This document shows, piece after piece, positions 1 to 9,183 of a DNA stretch of 64,000 nucleotides. Numbering within the stretch: the stretch's first letter is position 1; each line of letters starts with the position of its first letter. Origin of the DNA: Sphingomonas sp. LHG3406-1 (GTDB lineage: Bacteria > Pseudomonadota > Alphaproteobacteria > Sphingomonadales > Sphingomonadaceae); contig NZ_CP069128.1 in NCBI RefSeq assembly GCF_029637485.1, forward strand, positions 1,736,001 to 1,800,000, given 5' to 3'. The notes under the pieces were generated by a model. That model saw only the letters and a program-made list of their open reading frames with translations. It ran no database searches and was not told where the DNA came from. The translations under genes were made by a program, and so were the position numbers.

Positions 1-669
1 CCGCTTGAACCGCCCTTCGATACTGAACGGCTGCAAGCTCGCCTCGCCCGCCACGCTGTCCGCCGCCACCCGGTCCCAGTCGTCGGGATGGATGAAATTC
101 TTCCAGTCGTGGGTGCTGGCCTCCTCGGGCGCGATCCCGGCAAACGCGAGATAGGCGTCGTTGACGAACTCGCGGCGGCGATCCATCCGCGTCACCCACA
201 TGATGACCGGCGCCGAATTGGCGATCCGCCGGAAGCGCGCTTCCGACTCGCGCAGCGCCCGCTCCGCCACCCTCTGCTCGGTCACGTCGGTGATCAGCGC
301 GACAAAGCTGGTGACATTGCCGTCCGCGTCCCGCTGCGGCAGATATTCCGTCTGGAGCGCGACCGTGCCCCGACTCGGATGCTGATATTCGGCCGCGAAC
401 CACTGCGGCTCCCCGGCCAGGGCGCCGGCCACCATCGGCCCTCGCGTCGCATAGGCCGCCTCGCCCAGCATCTCGCGCAACGTGCGGCCGAGGATCTCGC
501 CGCGCGATCGCTCGAAGAACTCGGCGACCGCCTTGTTGCAGAAGAGGTAGCGTTCTTGCCTATCGAGCAAGGCAATCGGCATTGGCAGGGCGTCGGCGAT
601 GCCGAGCACGCGTGCGAAGTCGAAGTCGCCCATCGCCCCCGCGGGGCCGTCCCTGCCACCTTCGCCCAT
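1..669 (-). CDS. PAS-domain sensor protein, N-terminal part (cut by window edge)
   Basis: The frame is open from an ATG at 669 to base 1 (223 codons, no stop), so only the N-terminus is present. Two PAS domains can be read. The first spans about residues 13-130, with the typical start LPMPIALLDRQERYLFCNKA and a PAC-like end ITDVTEQ. The second starts near residue 140 (ESEARFRRIANSAPVIMWV). No transmembrane segment is visible, so sensing is probably cytoplasmic. It lies 47 bases behind the LytTR regulator gene in the same direction and is likely co-transcribed with it. A histidine kinase or GGDEF output would lie outside the window, so the output type is unknown. Another ATG at 633 would remove 12 residues. 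Confidence 0.83.
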   Translation of the reverse strand, partial: MGEGGRDGPAGAMGDFDFARVLGIADALPMPIALLDRQERYLFCNKAVAEFFERSRGEILGRTLREMLGEAAYATRGPMVAGALAGEPQWFAAEYQHPSRGTVALQTEYLPQRDADGNVTSFVALITDVTEQRVAERALRESEARFRRIANSAPVIMWVTRMDRRREFVNDAYLAFAGIAPEEASTHDWKNFIHPDDWDRVAADSVAGEASLQPFSIEGRFKR

Positions 670-716
670 GCGATCAGTCTAGACCTGCGTGGAGGGCGGC
701 GGCAATCGCCACTTGA

Positions 717-1520
717 TCAGTGGACGAACCGCGCCACCACGTCGCGGTAGGAACGGCTGACCTTCACCTGCGCGCCCGAGTTCAGCACCAGGAAGCATTC
801 GCCGTTGGTGTGCGGCTTGACCTGCCGGACGAGGTCGAGATTGACGATGGTCGACCGGTGCACCCGCTGGAAGCGGCGCGGATCGAGGCGCTTCTCGAGG
901 TCCTTCATCGTCTCGCGCAGAATGAGCGTGTTGTCGCCCGTCTGGATGCACATGTAGTCGCCGGCCGCGTCGATCCGCTCGATCGTGTCGACGTCGACCC
1001 GGAAGATCTGCCCCTGGTCCTTGATGTTGATCATCTTCTCGAACCGGCCCGGCGCAGGATCGGCGGCATTGCCCTCGTCCAGTTCCTCGGCCGCTTCGGG
1101 CGCATGCTCGGCGAGCGCTTCCTTCAGCCGCTCGGCATGGCTTGCCGCATGGCGTTCCGACAGGCGCTGGCGGACCCGCTCCATGGTCGTCGCCAGCCGG
1201 TCCTCGAGCACCGGCTTCTCGAGATAGTCGACCGCCTGCACCTCGAAGGCGCGAAGCGCATGCTCGCTGTAGGCCGTGACGAACACGAACAAGGGCGGGT
1301 CGACGTCCATCAGCCCCTGGATCACCGAGAAACCATCGAACCCGGGCATCTGGATGTCGAGAAAGACGAGGTCGGGCTTGTGGGTCTTGATGGAGCGGAT
1401 CGCTTCACGGCCGTTGGAGGCGGTGGCGATGATCTCGACATCGTCGTGCGCCTGGAGACGGAGCATCAGCCCCTGTGTCGCCAGGGGCTCGTCGTCGACC
1501 AGGATGGTTCGGATCGGCAT
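717..1520 (-). CDS. LytTR-family response regulator
   Basis: This is a 267-residue two-domain regulator. The receiver domain (residues 1-125) has the acidic pair at D9-D10 and the phospho-acceptor D55 in LVFLDIQMPG. The C-terminal LytTR DNA-binding domain (about 165-267) contains RVHRSTIVNLD and ends VKVSRSYRDVV. A charged, Ala/Glu-rich linker joins them. The protein should bind DNA when phosphorylated by the kinase encoded 30 bases upstream. It belongs to the AlgR/LytR class. Target genes cannot be read from the sequence, although LytTR regulators often control neighbouring or cell-surface genes. Confidence 0.95.
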   Translation of the reverse strand: MPIRTILVDDEPLATQGLMLRLQAHDDVEIIATASNGREAIRSIKTHKPDLVFLDIQMPGFDGFSVIQGLMDVDPPLFVFVTAYSEHALRAFEVQAVDYLEKPVLEDRLATTMERVRQRLSERHAASHAERLKEALAEHAPEAAEELDEGNAADPAPGRFEKMINIKDQGQIFRVDVDTIERIDAAGDYMCIQTGDNTLILRETMKDLEKRLDPRRFQRVHRSTIVNLDLVRQVKPHTNGECFLVLNSGAQVKVSRSYRDVVARFVH

Positions 1521-1550
1521 GAAGGTCCTTTTCTATTCTTTCGCCTGCCG

Positions 1551-2726
1551 TCAGCCCGTCAGGTGACGGGCGTCGAGCGGTATTTCGACGATAACGCTGA
1601 ACCCCCCATGTTCGTTCTTGCCTGTCGTGAAGCGGTGCCGCTCGCCATAGGCTTGCGCCAGACGGTCGCGTGTGTTCGCCAGACCGACGCCGGTCGACTG
1701 GGTCGCGACCAGCGCGTCCTGCCCGCCGCTGCCATTGTCGGCCACCTCGATGCGCACGAATTCGCCGCTCGGCACCGCGGTCAGCCAGATGTCGGCCCCA
1801 TTCTCGCTCGGGGTCACCGCATATTTGATGGCATTCTCGATCAGCGGCTGCAGCAGCAGGCTCGGCAACCGCACCCCGATGGTCGCCGCCTCGATCCGGA
1901 AATGCGGCCTCAGGCGCTCCTCGAACCGCATCTTCTCGATCTCTAGATAGAGCTTCAGCGTCTCCACCTCCTGCGCCAGCGTCACCTGCGCGGTCGGCTC
2001 GTTCGCCAGCGTGTAGCGGAGGAAGCTGCTCAACCGGGCGAGCATCGCATTGGCCCGCTCGGTCTGCTTCAGCAGCACCAGCGTCGAAATGCTGTTCAAC
2101 GTATTGAACAGGAAGTGCGGGTTGAGCTGGTAGCGGAGCATCGCAAGCTGGGCGGTCGACGCCTGGCTCTCCAGCCGCGCGCGCTGGTCGATCTCCTCTT
2201 CCAGCAGCAGATAATAGTTGATCCCGTAATAAAGCGCCGACCAGGCCGCCAGGAGCGCGAAATTGAGCAGGATGGCGCCGAACCATTGCACGCCGACCGG
2301 GCTCGCCCCCGGCTTGACGAAGGTGGCATGGCTCCACGTCTCGATGATCGAGAAGGCGGCCGAGGCAAGCATCACCGCGCCCAGGCTCAGGATGACCGTA
2401 TAGAGCGCCCGCATGGTGATCAGGCGCCGGTAGAGGCTCGCCAGCAGCAGCGTCAGCGAATAGCCGGTCGCGGTCAGCAGCAGCGTGTGGACGACGAACA
2501 TGGCCGGCACGGCATTGGCCACGCCCGACAGGGTCCTCAGGATGAAATAGCCCGTCCAGCCGGACGACTGCAGCACCCAGAAGGCGCGATTCTTGTCGGC
2601 GAAGAAGGGCGCATCGAGCCCGACCGTCCGAGCGATCGGCCCTTTCCGAGGTGCCAAGGCCCGCGCCCGCCGGGGCGGCTGCTGCGTCACCGGTCGCTCG
2701 GTCAGGGTCGCGCTGTCGGTTGCCAT
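1551..2726 (-). CDS. LytS-type membrane sensor histidine kinase (His_kinase family)
   Basis: The 391-residue protein has an N-terminal soluble stretch of about 45 residues and then four predicted membrane helices (about 55-75, 77-97, 108-128, 148-172). A short coiled linker follows. The phosphorylation box QLNPHFLFNTLNSIS has its histidine at residue 204, and the ATP-binding domain shows the N-box LIENAIKYAV and the loop ADNGSGG. This is the architecture of kinases paired with LytTR regulators, and that partner follows directly. The frame is open much further upstream, but the ATG at 2726 has GAGG about 6-9 bases ahead, and family homology starts near here. The signal sensed is not evident. 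Confidence 0.94.
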   Translation of the reverse strand: MATDSATLTERPVTQQPPRRARALAPRKGPIARTVGLDAPFFADKNRAFWVLQSSGWTGYFILRTLSGVANAVPAMFVVHTLLLTATGYSLTLLLASLYRRLITMRALYTVILSLGAVMLASAAFSIIETWSHATFVKPGASPVGVQWFGAILLNFALLAAWSALYYGINYYLLLEEEIDQRARLESQASTAQLAMLRYQLNPHFLFNTLNSISTLVLLKQTERANAMLARLSSFLRYTLANEPTAQVTLAQEVETLKLYLEIEKMRFEERLRPHFRIEAATIGVRLPSLLLQPLIENAIKYAVTPSENGADIWLTAVPSGEFVRIEVADNGSGGQDALVATQSTGVGLANTRDRLAQAYGERHRFTTGKNEHGGFSVIVEIPLDARHLTG

Positions 2727-2990
2727 GGATGCCTCATATAAGCGTCCCATCCCAGCATTGCGAGCGCGGTGGGGTGCCGGTCGAGGAGCGCCGGCTCCCT
2801 GGTCGTCGCGGGGGAGCCTGGCGACGAAGCAACCACGCTGCTTCCCCCGCCATTCAGCGTCGGTTAGAGCGCCGCCTTGCCTAGTAGGATTTCGTGCCGC
2901 ATCCCGTCCTTGGCACTTAACGCATTGAAATGCGCGGAAGTGGTCGAAGTGGACGATATGCGATTTTTCGTAGCTGACCCGGGATATCAC
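2727..2990. promoter_or_regulatory. Divergent intergenic region between the LytS-type kinase and the M1 peptidase
   Basis: These 264 bases separate two genes read in opposite directions, so they must hold both promoters. Open frames cross the region on both strands but have no start or homology support. I could not identify a convincing -35/-10 pair or an operator palindrome. Confidence 0.5.
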
Positions 2991-4874
2991 ATGAAACGCA
3001 TCTTCCTCCTCGCCTCGGCCCTCACGCTCTCGGCCTGCCAGACCGCTGCCCCGGGAGGCAGCGAAGCGCCGGCCGTCTCGCCGGTCCTCGCCACCGCCGA
3101 CGCGGCCGACCCGCACAGCTACGCCCGCCCGCTCGAGGCTCGCGTCACCCATGTCGCGCTCGACCTCGCCTTCGACTTCGCCGCCAAGTCGGTCGGCGGC
3201 ACCGCCACCCTCGACATCGACCGCCAGGCCAATGCGCGCGAGATCGTCCTCGACAGCGACGGCTACCGGGTCAGCGCAGTCACCGACGCCGCCACCGGCG
3301 CGCCGCTCGCCTTCGCCTATGGCGCCGACCATCCCGCGCTCGGCCGACCGCTCACCATCCAGCTCGCACCCGCCACGCGAAAGATCCGCATCGCCTACAC
3401 CGCCCGCGACGCCGAGGCGCTGCAGTGGCTGGAGCCGTCGCAGACCGCCGGCAAGCGCCAGCCCTTCCTCCTCAGCCAGGGCCAGGCCATCCTCAACCGC
3501 AGCTGGATCCCGACCCAGGACAGCCCCGGCATCCGCCAGACCTGGGAAGCGCGCATCACCGTGCCGAAGGCGCTCGAAGTGGTGATGAGCGCTCCCGACC
3601 GGCGCGAGCTCGGCAGCACCGCGACGACCCGCACCGTCGGCTTCCGAATGGACAAGGCGGTCGCCCCCTATCTCATCGCCATCGCCATCGGTGACATCCG
3701 CTTCCAGTCGCTCGGGGCCCGCACCGGCGTCTGGGCCGAACCCGCCACCCTTCCCGCGGCGGCGAAGGAGCTCGAGGACACGGAGAAGATGGTCGCGGCC
3801 GCCGAGCGGCTGTTCGGTCCCTATCGCTGGGGCCGCTACGACATGATCGTCCTGCCGCCCTCCTTCCCGTTCGGGGGCATGGAAAATCCGGTGATGACCT
3901 TCCTCACGCCGACCTTCATCGCCGGCGACAAGAGCCTGGTCAGCCTGATCGCCCACGAACTCGCGCACAGCTGGTCGGGCAATCTCGCGACCAACGCGAC
4001 CTGGGCCGACTTCTGGCTCAACGAGGGCACGACCACCTACGCCACCACCCGCATCGTCGAGGAAGTGTACGGCAGGAAGGTCGCCGCCCAGCAGATCGCG
4101 CTCGGCATCGACAGCCTGAACGGGGAGCTGAAGGCGCTTCCCGCCGCCGACACCCGTCTCGCCATCGACCTCAAGGGCCGCAGCCCCGACGATGGCCTGA
4201 CCGAGATCGCCTATGAGAAAGGCGCGGCCTTCCTGCGCATGATCGAATCCAATGTCGGCCGCGAGCGGTTCGACCCGTTCCTGCGCAAGTGGTTCGACGA
4301 CAATGCCTTCCGCCCGGTGACCAGCGCCATGTTCCTCGCCGCCGTCCGGCGCGACCTGATCCGCGGCGATGCGGCGCTCGAGCAGCGCATGCAGCTCGAA
4401 CGCTGGGTCTATGAGCCCGGAATCCCGGCCAATGCCGTTGCCGCCGATCCCCAGGCCTTCGCCGAAGTGGACGCCGCCGTCGCGGCCTACGCCTCGGGCA
4501 CGCTGCCTACCGCCGCCTGGCCGCGCTGGACGACCGACGAGCGCCTCCGCTTCCTCAACCGCCTCCCGCGCGAGCAGGGCCGGGCAAGGCTGGACGCGCT
4601 CGACCGCGCCTTCGGCCTCGACAGGATCGGCAACAACGAGGTGCTGTTCGCCTGGCTGAGCCTCGCCGTCGCCAACCGCTACGATCCGGCGGTTCCGGCA
4701 CTGGAGCGCTTCGTCCTGGCCCAGGGTCGCCGCAAGTTCGTCCGTCCCCTGTTCCTCGCCCTCGAAAAGGACGAAAGCTGGGGCCGCCCAATCGCCCGGC
4801 GCCTCTATCCCCGCGCCCGTCCGCTCTACCATCCGCTGGTGACGGGCGAGCTCGACAAGCTGTTCGGGCGCTAG
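2991..4874 (+). CDS. M1 family metallopeptidase, exported lipoprotein
   Basis: The 627-residue protein begins with a lipoprotein signal (MKRIFLLASALTLSAC, lipobox LSAC, Cys16) and should be anchored in the cell envelope. The M1 gluzincin signature is complete: the exopeptidase motif GGMEN at 295-299, the zinc motif HELAH at 322-326, and the third ligand in NEGTTTY at E345. It should remove N-terminal residues from peptides in the periplasm or outside. The open frame runs 38 codons further upstream, but the ATG at 2991 gives a clean signal peptide. C-terminal to the catalytic core is a helical M1-like domain. It is monocistronic, divergent from the kinase gene. Confidence 0.93.
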   Translation: MKRIFLLASALTLSACQTAAPGGSEAPAVSPVLATADAADPHSYARPLEARVTHVALDLAFDFAAKSVGGTATLDIDRQANAREIVLDSDGYRVSAVTDAATGAPLAFAYGADHPALGRPLTIQLAPATRKIRIAYTARDAEALQWLEPSQTAGKRQPFLLSQGQAILNRSWIPTQDSPGIRQTWEARITVPKALEVVMSAPDRRELGSTATTRTVGFRMDKAVAPYLIAIAIGDIRFQSLGARTGVWAEPATLPAAAKELEDTEKMVAAAERLFGPYRWGRYDMIVLPPSFPFGGMENPVMTFLTPTFIAGDKSLVSLIAHELAHSWSGNLATNATWADFWLNEGTTTYATTRIVEEVYGRKVAAQQIALGIDSLNGELKALPAADTRLAIDLKGRSPDDGLTEIAYEKGAAFLRMIESNVGRERFDPFLRKWFDDNAFRPVTSAMFLAAVRRDLIRGDAALEQRMQLERWVYEPGIPANAVAADPQAFAEVDAAVAAYASGTLPTAAWPRWTTDERLRFLNRLPREQGRARLDALDRAFGLDRIGNNEVLFAWLSLAVANRYDPAVPALERFVLAQGRRKFVRPLFLALEKDESWGRPIARRLYPRARPLYHPLVTGELDKLFGR

Positions 4875-5015
4875 GTCCGGCGGCACGCGACAGGGGTCAC
4901 TGGCAGGCCTGACGGGGAGACCAGGCGGAACAGGCCTCGTGAAAGGTCGTTCACTCGACGCAAAGGGGGCTTTGCAGGCCCCTTCGCGCGTGCCTCCCTT
5001 TCGCCGTCAGGAACG

Positions 5016-5741
5016 ATGCTGCTACGCCCGCCGCCACCCGACCTCATGCTTGGCGCAAGCCTGTTCCTCGACTTCGACGGAACATTGGTCGAGATTGCCG
5101 AGGCTCCGGATGCGATCCGCGTCGGCGAAGGCGTGCGGCAGCTTCTGGCCGACCTGTCCGACCGTCTCGGCGGAAGGCTCGTGCTGGTCAGCGGCCGGTC
5201 GTCCGCCGATGTCCGGACATGGCTTGCTCCCCTCGCGCTTCCGGTGGTCGGTAGCCACGGTCTCGAACTGCCCGGCCGGTCCGTGTCGCCCCCCGATGAA
5301 CTCGAGACAGGCATTCTCCAGCTGCAGCGTCTCGAGCAGCGCTTCGCGGGGGTGCTGGTCGAACGCAAGCCGATGGGCGCCGCCCTGCATTACCGGCAGG
5401 CACCGAATGCCGGTGAGGCGTGCCGGCTCGCGGCCGAACAGGTCGCGGCGGTGACTGGTCTCAAGGTGCAGCCCGGCAAGATGGTGTACGAATTGAAGCC
5501 GGCCGAGGCGGACAAGGGAACGGCCATCCGCATCCTCATGGCCGAGCCGCTCCATGCGGACACGCGGCCGGTCTTCATCGGCGACGACCTGACCGATGAA
5601 CACGGGTTCGCTGTCGCCCGGGAACTCGGCGGCGCAGGCGTGCTGGTCGGCGAGGAGCGCCCGACCGCCGCCACCTATCGCCTGCCCGGTGTGGCCGCCG
5701 TCCACCAATGGCTGAACGACGCGCTGGAGCGACTCCCATGA
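5016..5741 (+). CDS. otsB: Trehalose-6-phosphate phosphatase
   Basis: This HAD-superfamily phosphatase of 241 residues hydrolyses trehalose 6-phosphate to trehalose in the cytoplasm, the second step of the OtsA/OtsB route. The nucleophile motif DFDGT is at residues 19-23 (D19, D21), motif II is VSGRSS, and the C-terminal acidic motif is GDDLTDEHG. Length is normal for OtsB. The ATG is preceded by AGGAA. The stop overlaps the start of the next gene (ATGA), so translation is probably coupled with the GH15 and otsA genes. About 140 bases of upstream sequence carry the likely promoter. Confidence 0.95.
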   Translation: MLLRPPPPDLMLGASLFLDFDGTLVEIAEAPDAIRVGEGVRQLLADLSDRLGGRLVLVSGRSSADVRTWLAPLALPVVGSHGLELPGRSVSPPDELETGILQLQRLEQRFAGVLVERKPMGAALHYRQAPNAGEACRLAAEQVAAVTGLKVQPGKMVYELKPAEADKGTAIRILMAEPLHADTRPVFIGDDLTDEHGFAVARELGGAGVLVGEERPTAATYRLPGVAAVHQWLNDALERLP

Positions 5742-7519
5742 GCGACCTCGACCTCTGGCCGATCGGTAATTGCCAGGTCAGCGCCCTCGTCGATCGTGAC
5801 GCGCAGATGGTCTGGGCCTGCGTGCCGCGGGTGGACGGCGATCCCCTCTTCTCCGCGCTCCTCGGCGGCGAGGGCCAGGAGCAGGGCCTGTGGGCGATCG
5901 ACCTCCACGATCAGGTCGAGGTGCGGCAGGAGTATCTGCGCAACACGCCGATCCTTTCGACGCGCAAGACGGACTCGGCCGGCAACGCCATCGAGATCAT
6001 CGACTTCTGCCCGCGCTTCCGGCGCCTCGGCCGCACCTATCGGCCGGTCGCCTTCGTGCGAATGATCCGCCCGCTGGCAGGCAGCCCGCGAATCCGGGTG
6101 CGCCTCAAGCCGACCCAGAATTGGGGGCAAGCGGCCGAGCCCCTGCCCGGCGGGTCCAACCACATCCGCTTCGCCCTTCCGGCGCTGCCGATGCGGCTGA
6201 CGACCGATGCGCCGGTGGCAATGGTCCGGGAAGAACGCTTTTTCCGGATCGAGCGGCCGATGACCTTCTTCCTCGGGCCGGACGAGCCGTTCGGCGACGA
6301 TCTCAGCCGAAGCGCGGCCGACATGCTGGCCAGCACGACGACCGAGTGGCGCGAGTGGGTGCGCGGGCTTGCCACCCCGGTCGAGTGGCAGGATGCGGTG
6401 ATCCGCGCCGCCATCGCCCTCAAGCTCTGCCAGCATGAGGAGACCGGCGCCATCGTCGCCGCGCTGACGACGTCGGTCCCCGAGCATGAAGGCTCCCAGC
6501 GCAACTGGGACTATCGCTACTGCTGGATCCGCGACGCCTATTATACCGTCCAGGCCCTCAACCGGCTCGGCGCGCTCGACGTGCTCGAGGGCTATCTCGT
6601 CTACCTGCGCAACATCGTCGACGCGGCCCGCGGCGGCGACATTCAGCCGCTCTATGGGGTGAGCGGCGAGGCCGGCCTCGAGGAGCGCATCGAGGACGGC
6701 CTGCCCGGCTATCGCGGCATGGGACCGGTCCGGGTCGGCAACCAGGCCTATGAACAGGTCCAGCATGATGCCTACGGCCAGATCGTCCTGTCCAACGTTC
6801 AGGCCTTCTTCGATCATCGGCTGTTCCGGATGGCGACCGCCGAGGACTTCGCCTCGCTCGAACGGATCGGCGAGCGCGCGTTCGAACTGCACGACCAGCC
6901 CGACGCCGGCCTGTGGGAGCTGCGCACCCGCAAGCATGTCCATACCTATTCTTCGGCCATGTGCTGGGCCGCCTGCGATCGCCTGTCGTCGGCCGCGCAG
7001 GCGCTCGGCATGGAGGAGAAGGCCGGCTTCTGGTCGGAGCGCGCGACGACCATCCGCCAACGCATCGAGCAGGCGGCCTGGCGCGAGGACACCAGGCGTA
7101 TCTCGGCCACCTTCGAAGGCGACGACCTCGACGCGAGCCTGATCCAGCTGCTCGACCTGCGCTTCTTCGCGCCGGAGGATCCGCGCTTCCAGGGCACGCT
7201 GCGCGCGGTGGAAGAGGGGCTTCGGCGCGGCTCCCACATGCTGCGTTACGCCACGGAGGATGATTTCGGACTGCCGGAGACGGCGTTCAACGTCTGCACC
7301 TTCTGGCTGATCGAGGCGCTCCAGGCGACCGGCAGGCAAGCCGATGCACGGGCGCTGTTCGAGGAAATGCTGTCCCGCCGCACGGCCGCCGGCCTCCTGT
7401 CCGAGGACATCCACCCACAGACCGGCGAGCTGTGGGGCAATTACCCGCAGACCTATTCGCTGGTCGGGACCATCAACTGCGCCGTCCTGCTCAGCAAGCC
7501 GTGGAGTTCGGTCCGATGA
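5738..7519 (+). CDS. Glycoside hydrolase family 15 protein (glucoamylase/trehalase-like)
   Basis: The 593-residue protein belongs to GH15, an (alpha/alpha)6-barrel family with glucoamylases, glucodextranases and acid-type trehalases. The N-terminal beta-sandwich region (about 1-200) starts IGNCQVSALVD. The catalytic barrel contains the family hallmark NWDYRYCWIRDA. There is no signal peptide, so it acts in the cytoplasm. It sits between otsB and otsA and overlaps both by four bases. That placement suggests it acts on trehalose or a related alpha-glucoside, either recycling trehalose or controlling its level. The true substrate cannot be settled from sequence. The ATG at 5738 is preferred over an upstream in-frame ATG at 5708 because of the overlap and homology. 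Confidence 0.92.
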   Translation: MSDLDLWPIGNCQVSALVDRDAQMVWACVPRVDGDPLFSALLGGEGQEQGLWAIDLHDQVEVRQEYLRNTPILSTRKTDSAGNAIEIIDFCPRFRRLGRTYRPVAFVRMIRPLAGSPRIRVRLKPTQNWGQAAEPLPGGSNHIRFALPALPMRLTTDAPVAMVREERFFRIERPMTFFLGPDEPFGDDLSRSAADMLASTTTEWREWVRGLATPVEWQDAVIRAAIALKLCQHEETGAIVAALTTSVPEHEGSQRNWDYRYCWIRDAYYTVQALNRLGALDVLEGYLVYLRNIVDAARGGDIQPLYGVSGEAGLEERIEDGLPGYRGMGPVRVGNQAYEQVQHDAYGQIVLSNVQAFFDHRLFRMATAEDFASLERIGERAFELHDQPDAGLWELRTRKHVHTYSSAMCWAACDRLSSAAQALGMEEKAGFWSERATTIRQRIEQAAWREDTRRISATFEGDDLDASLIQLLDLRFFAPEDPRFQGTLRAVEEGLRRGSHMLRYATEDDFGLPETAFNVCTFWLIEALQATGRQADARALFEEMLSRRTAAGLLSEDIHPQTGELWGNYPQTYSLVGTINCAVLLSKPWSSVR

Positions 7520-8895
7520 GCCGCCTGATCGTCATTTCGAACCGCGTCGCCGCGGCGACCGGCGGAGCGGCCGGTTCGCAAGGGGGGCTGGCTGTCGCAC
7601 TGACCGCCGCGCTGCGTGAATATCGCGGCCTGTGGTTCGGCTGGTCGGGCGAAGTGACCGACGAGTTCACCGGGCAGATCACCTTTCACCGTGAGGATGG
7701 CGTCACCACCGCGACCGTCGACCTCGAGGAGCAGGACGTCGAGGAATATTACAACGGCTACGCCAACCGCACCCTGTGGCCGCTCTTCCATTATCGCATC
7801 GACCTCGCCGAATATGAGCGGGGCTTCGCCGGCGGCTACCAGCGCACCAACGAACGTTTCGCCGAGACGGTCACGCCCCTGATCGAGCCGGACGACGCCG
7901 TCTGGGTGCAGGATTATCACATGATCCCGCTCGGGGCCGAGCTGCGCAAGCGCGGCTGCCGCAACCGCATCGGCTTCTTCCTCCATACGCCCTGGCCGCC
8001 ACGGCGGCTGCTGCTGACGCTGCCGGAAGCCTCGGACCTGGTCTCGACCATGTTCGCCTATGACGTGATCGGCTTCCACACCAACGAATGGTTGCAGTCC
8101 TTCGTCGAATTCGTCGTGATGGAATGCGGCGGCAGCTTCGCCGACGGCGTGCTCCGACTGGGCGAACGGCAGATCCGGCTGATCGTCTGCCCCATTGGCA
8201 TCGACTGCGAGGATTTTGCCGCGCTCGCCCGCAGCGACGAGGCCCGCGACACCTGCACCCAGATGCGCGAAAGCGCCAATGGACGCGCGATGATGGTCGG
8301 GGTCGACCGGCTCGACTACAGCAAGGGCCTGGAGGAGCGCTTCCTCGGCTACGAGCGCTTCCTGATCGAGAATCCCGAAGAGCGGAAGGAGGTCTTCCTG
8401 CTCCAGATCGCGCCGCCGTCGCGCGGAACCGTCGAAAGCTACCAGCGCATCCGAAGCGCGCTGGAGGGCCTGTCCGGACGCATCAACGGCGCCCATGCCG
8501 ACCTCGACTGGGTGCCGATCCGCTACGTGAACCAGGGCTATTCCCGCGGCGTGCTGGCAGGCGTCTACCGCGCCGCCCGGATGGCCCTGGTGACGCCGTT
8601 GCGGGACGGCATGAACCTGGTCGCTAAGGAATTCGTCGCCGCGCAGGACCCCGAGGACCCGGGCGTCCTCATCCTGTCGCGCTTCGCCGGCGCCGCCGTG
8701 CAGCTCACCGACGCGCTGCTGGTCAACCCGTACAGCGCCGAGGAACTGTCGGACGCCATCCGCACGGCGCTCGCAATGAGCCGCGAGGAACGCATCCGCC
8801 GCTGGCGGACGATGTTCGACAACATCCAGCGCGAGGACGTCATGTGGTGGCGCCAGCGCTTCACCGACACGCTGCTGTCCAGCGTCCCGACCTAG
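7516..8895 (+). CDS. otsA: Trehalose-6-phosphate synthase
   Basis: This GT20 retaining glycosyltransferase makes trehalose 6-phosphate from a nucleotide-activated glucose and glucose 6-phosphate. The 459-residue length fits OtsA. Recognisable family blocks are WFGWSG, WVQDYHMIPLGAELR, FFLHTPWPP, the phosphate-binding VDRLDYSKGL, and PLRDGMNLVAKEFVAAQ. It is the last gene of the otsB-GH15-otsA operon and starts inside the GH15 stop codon (ATGA). Trehalose is a common osmotic and desiccation protectant, so stress induction is likely, but no regulatory site is visible inside the operon. Confidence 0.96.
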   Translation: MSRLIVISNRVAAATGGAAGSQGGLAVALTAALREYRGLWFGWSGEVTDEFTGQITFHREDGVTTATVDLEEQDVEEYYNGYANRTLWPLFHYRIDLAEYERGFAGGYQRTNERFAETVTPLIEPDDAVWVQDYHMIPLGAELRKRGCRNRIGFFLHTPWPPRRLLLTLPEASDLVSTMFAYDVIGFHTNEWLQSFVEFVVMECGGSFADGVLRLGERQIRLIVCPIGIDCEDFAALARSDEARDTCTQMRESANGRAMMVGVDRLDYSKGLEERFLGYERFLIENPEERKEVFLLQIAPPSRGTVESYQRIRSALEGLSGRINGAHADLDWVPIRYVNQGYSRGVLAGVYRAARMALVTPLRDGMNLVAKEFVAAQDPEDPGVLILSRFAGAAVQLTDALLVNPYSAEELSDAIRTALAMSREERIRRWRTMFDNIQREDVMWWRQRFTDTLLSSVPT

Positions 8896-8957
8896 CCGCG
8901 GCAACCGCAGGTCCTGACCCCAGAGGTGGCGCTACCCTGATCAAGCAGCTTTTCGTC

Positions 8958-9173
8958 TTGAAGGACCCACAGACGGACATTCAAGCTCGCATCGCAGCCG
9001 CCGGTGAGCAGGCGCTCGTTCATCCGGCCTCGCTGGCGCCACCCATGATCGAACCCAAATTCACATGGTTAATGGAAGAGCTCTCCGGAAGTAGGTCGTT
9101 CACTCCCGAAGCCGCTGCTTTCGAAGACACTTTCGAGCCCATTTTGAAGGTTTTGTTTACCAAACCTGCCTAG
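8958..9173 (+). other. Weak open frame in the otsA-regulator gap; probably not a gene
   Basis: Between otsA and the response regulator (8896-9183, 288 bases) one plus-strand frame is open to a stop at 9173. It lacks ATG or GTG starts downstream of otsA; a TTG at 8958 would give 71 residues (MKDPQTDIQARIAAAGEQAL and on). I see no Shine-Dalgarno sequence. Codon third positions are less GC-rich than in the neighbours, and no family is recognised. The stretch more likely holds the promoter of the polysaccharide-like operon that starts at 9184. Confidence 0.2.
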
Positions 9174-9183
9174 TCCCATCCGC

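Noticed and set aside
2727..4886. Extension of the LytS-type kinase frame to 1111 codons
   Set aside because: The part upstream of 2726 is antisense to the M1 peptidase, and the kinase has a good ATG with a ribosome binding site at 2726.
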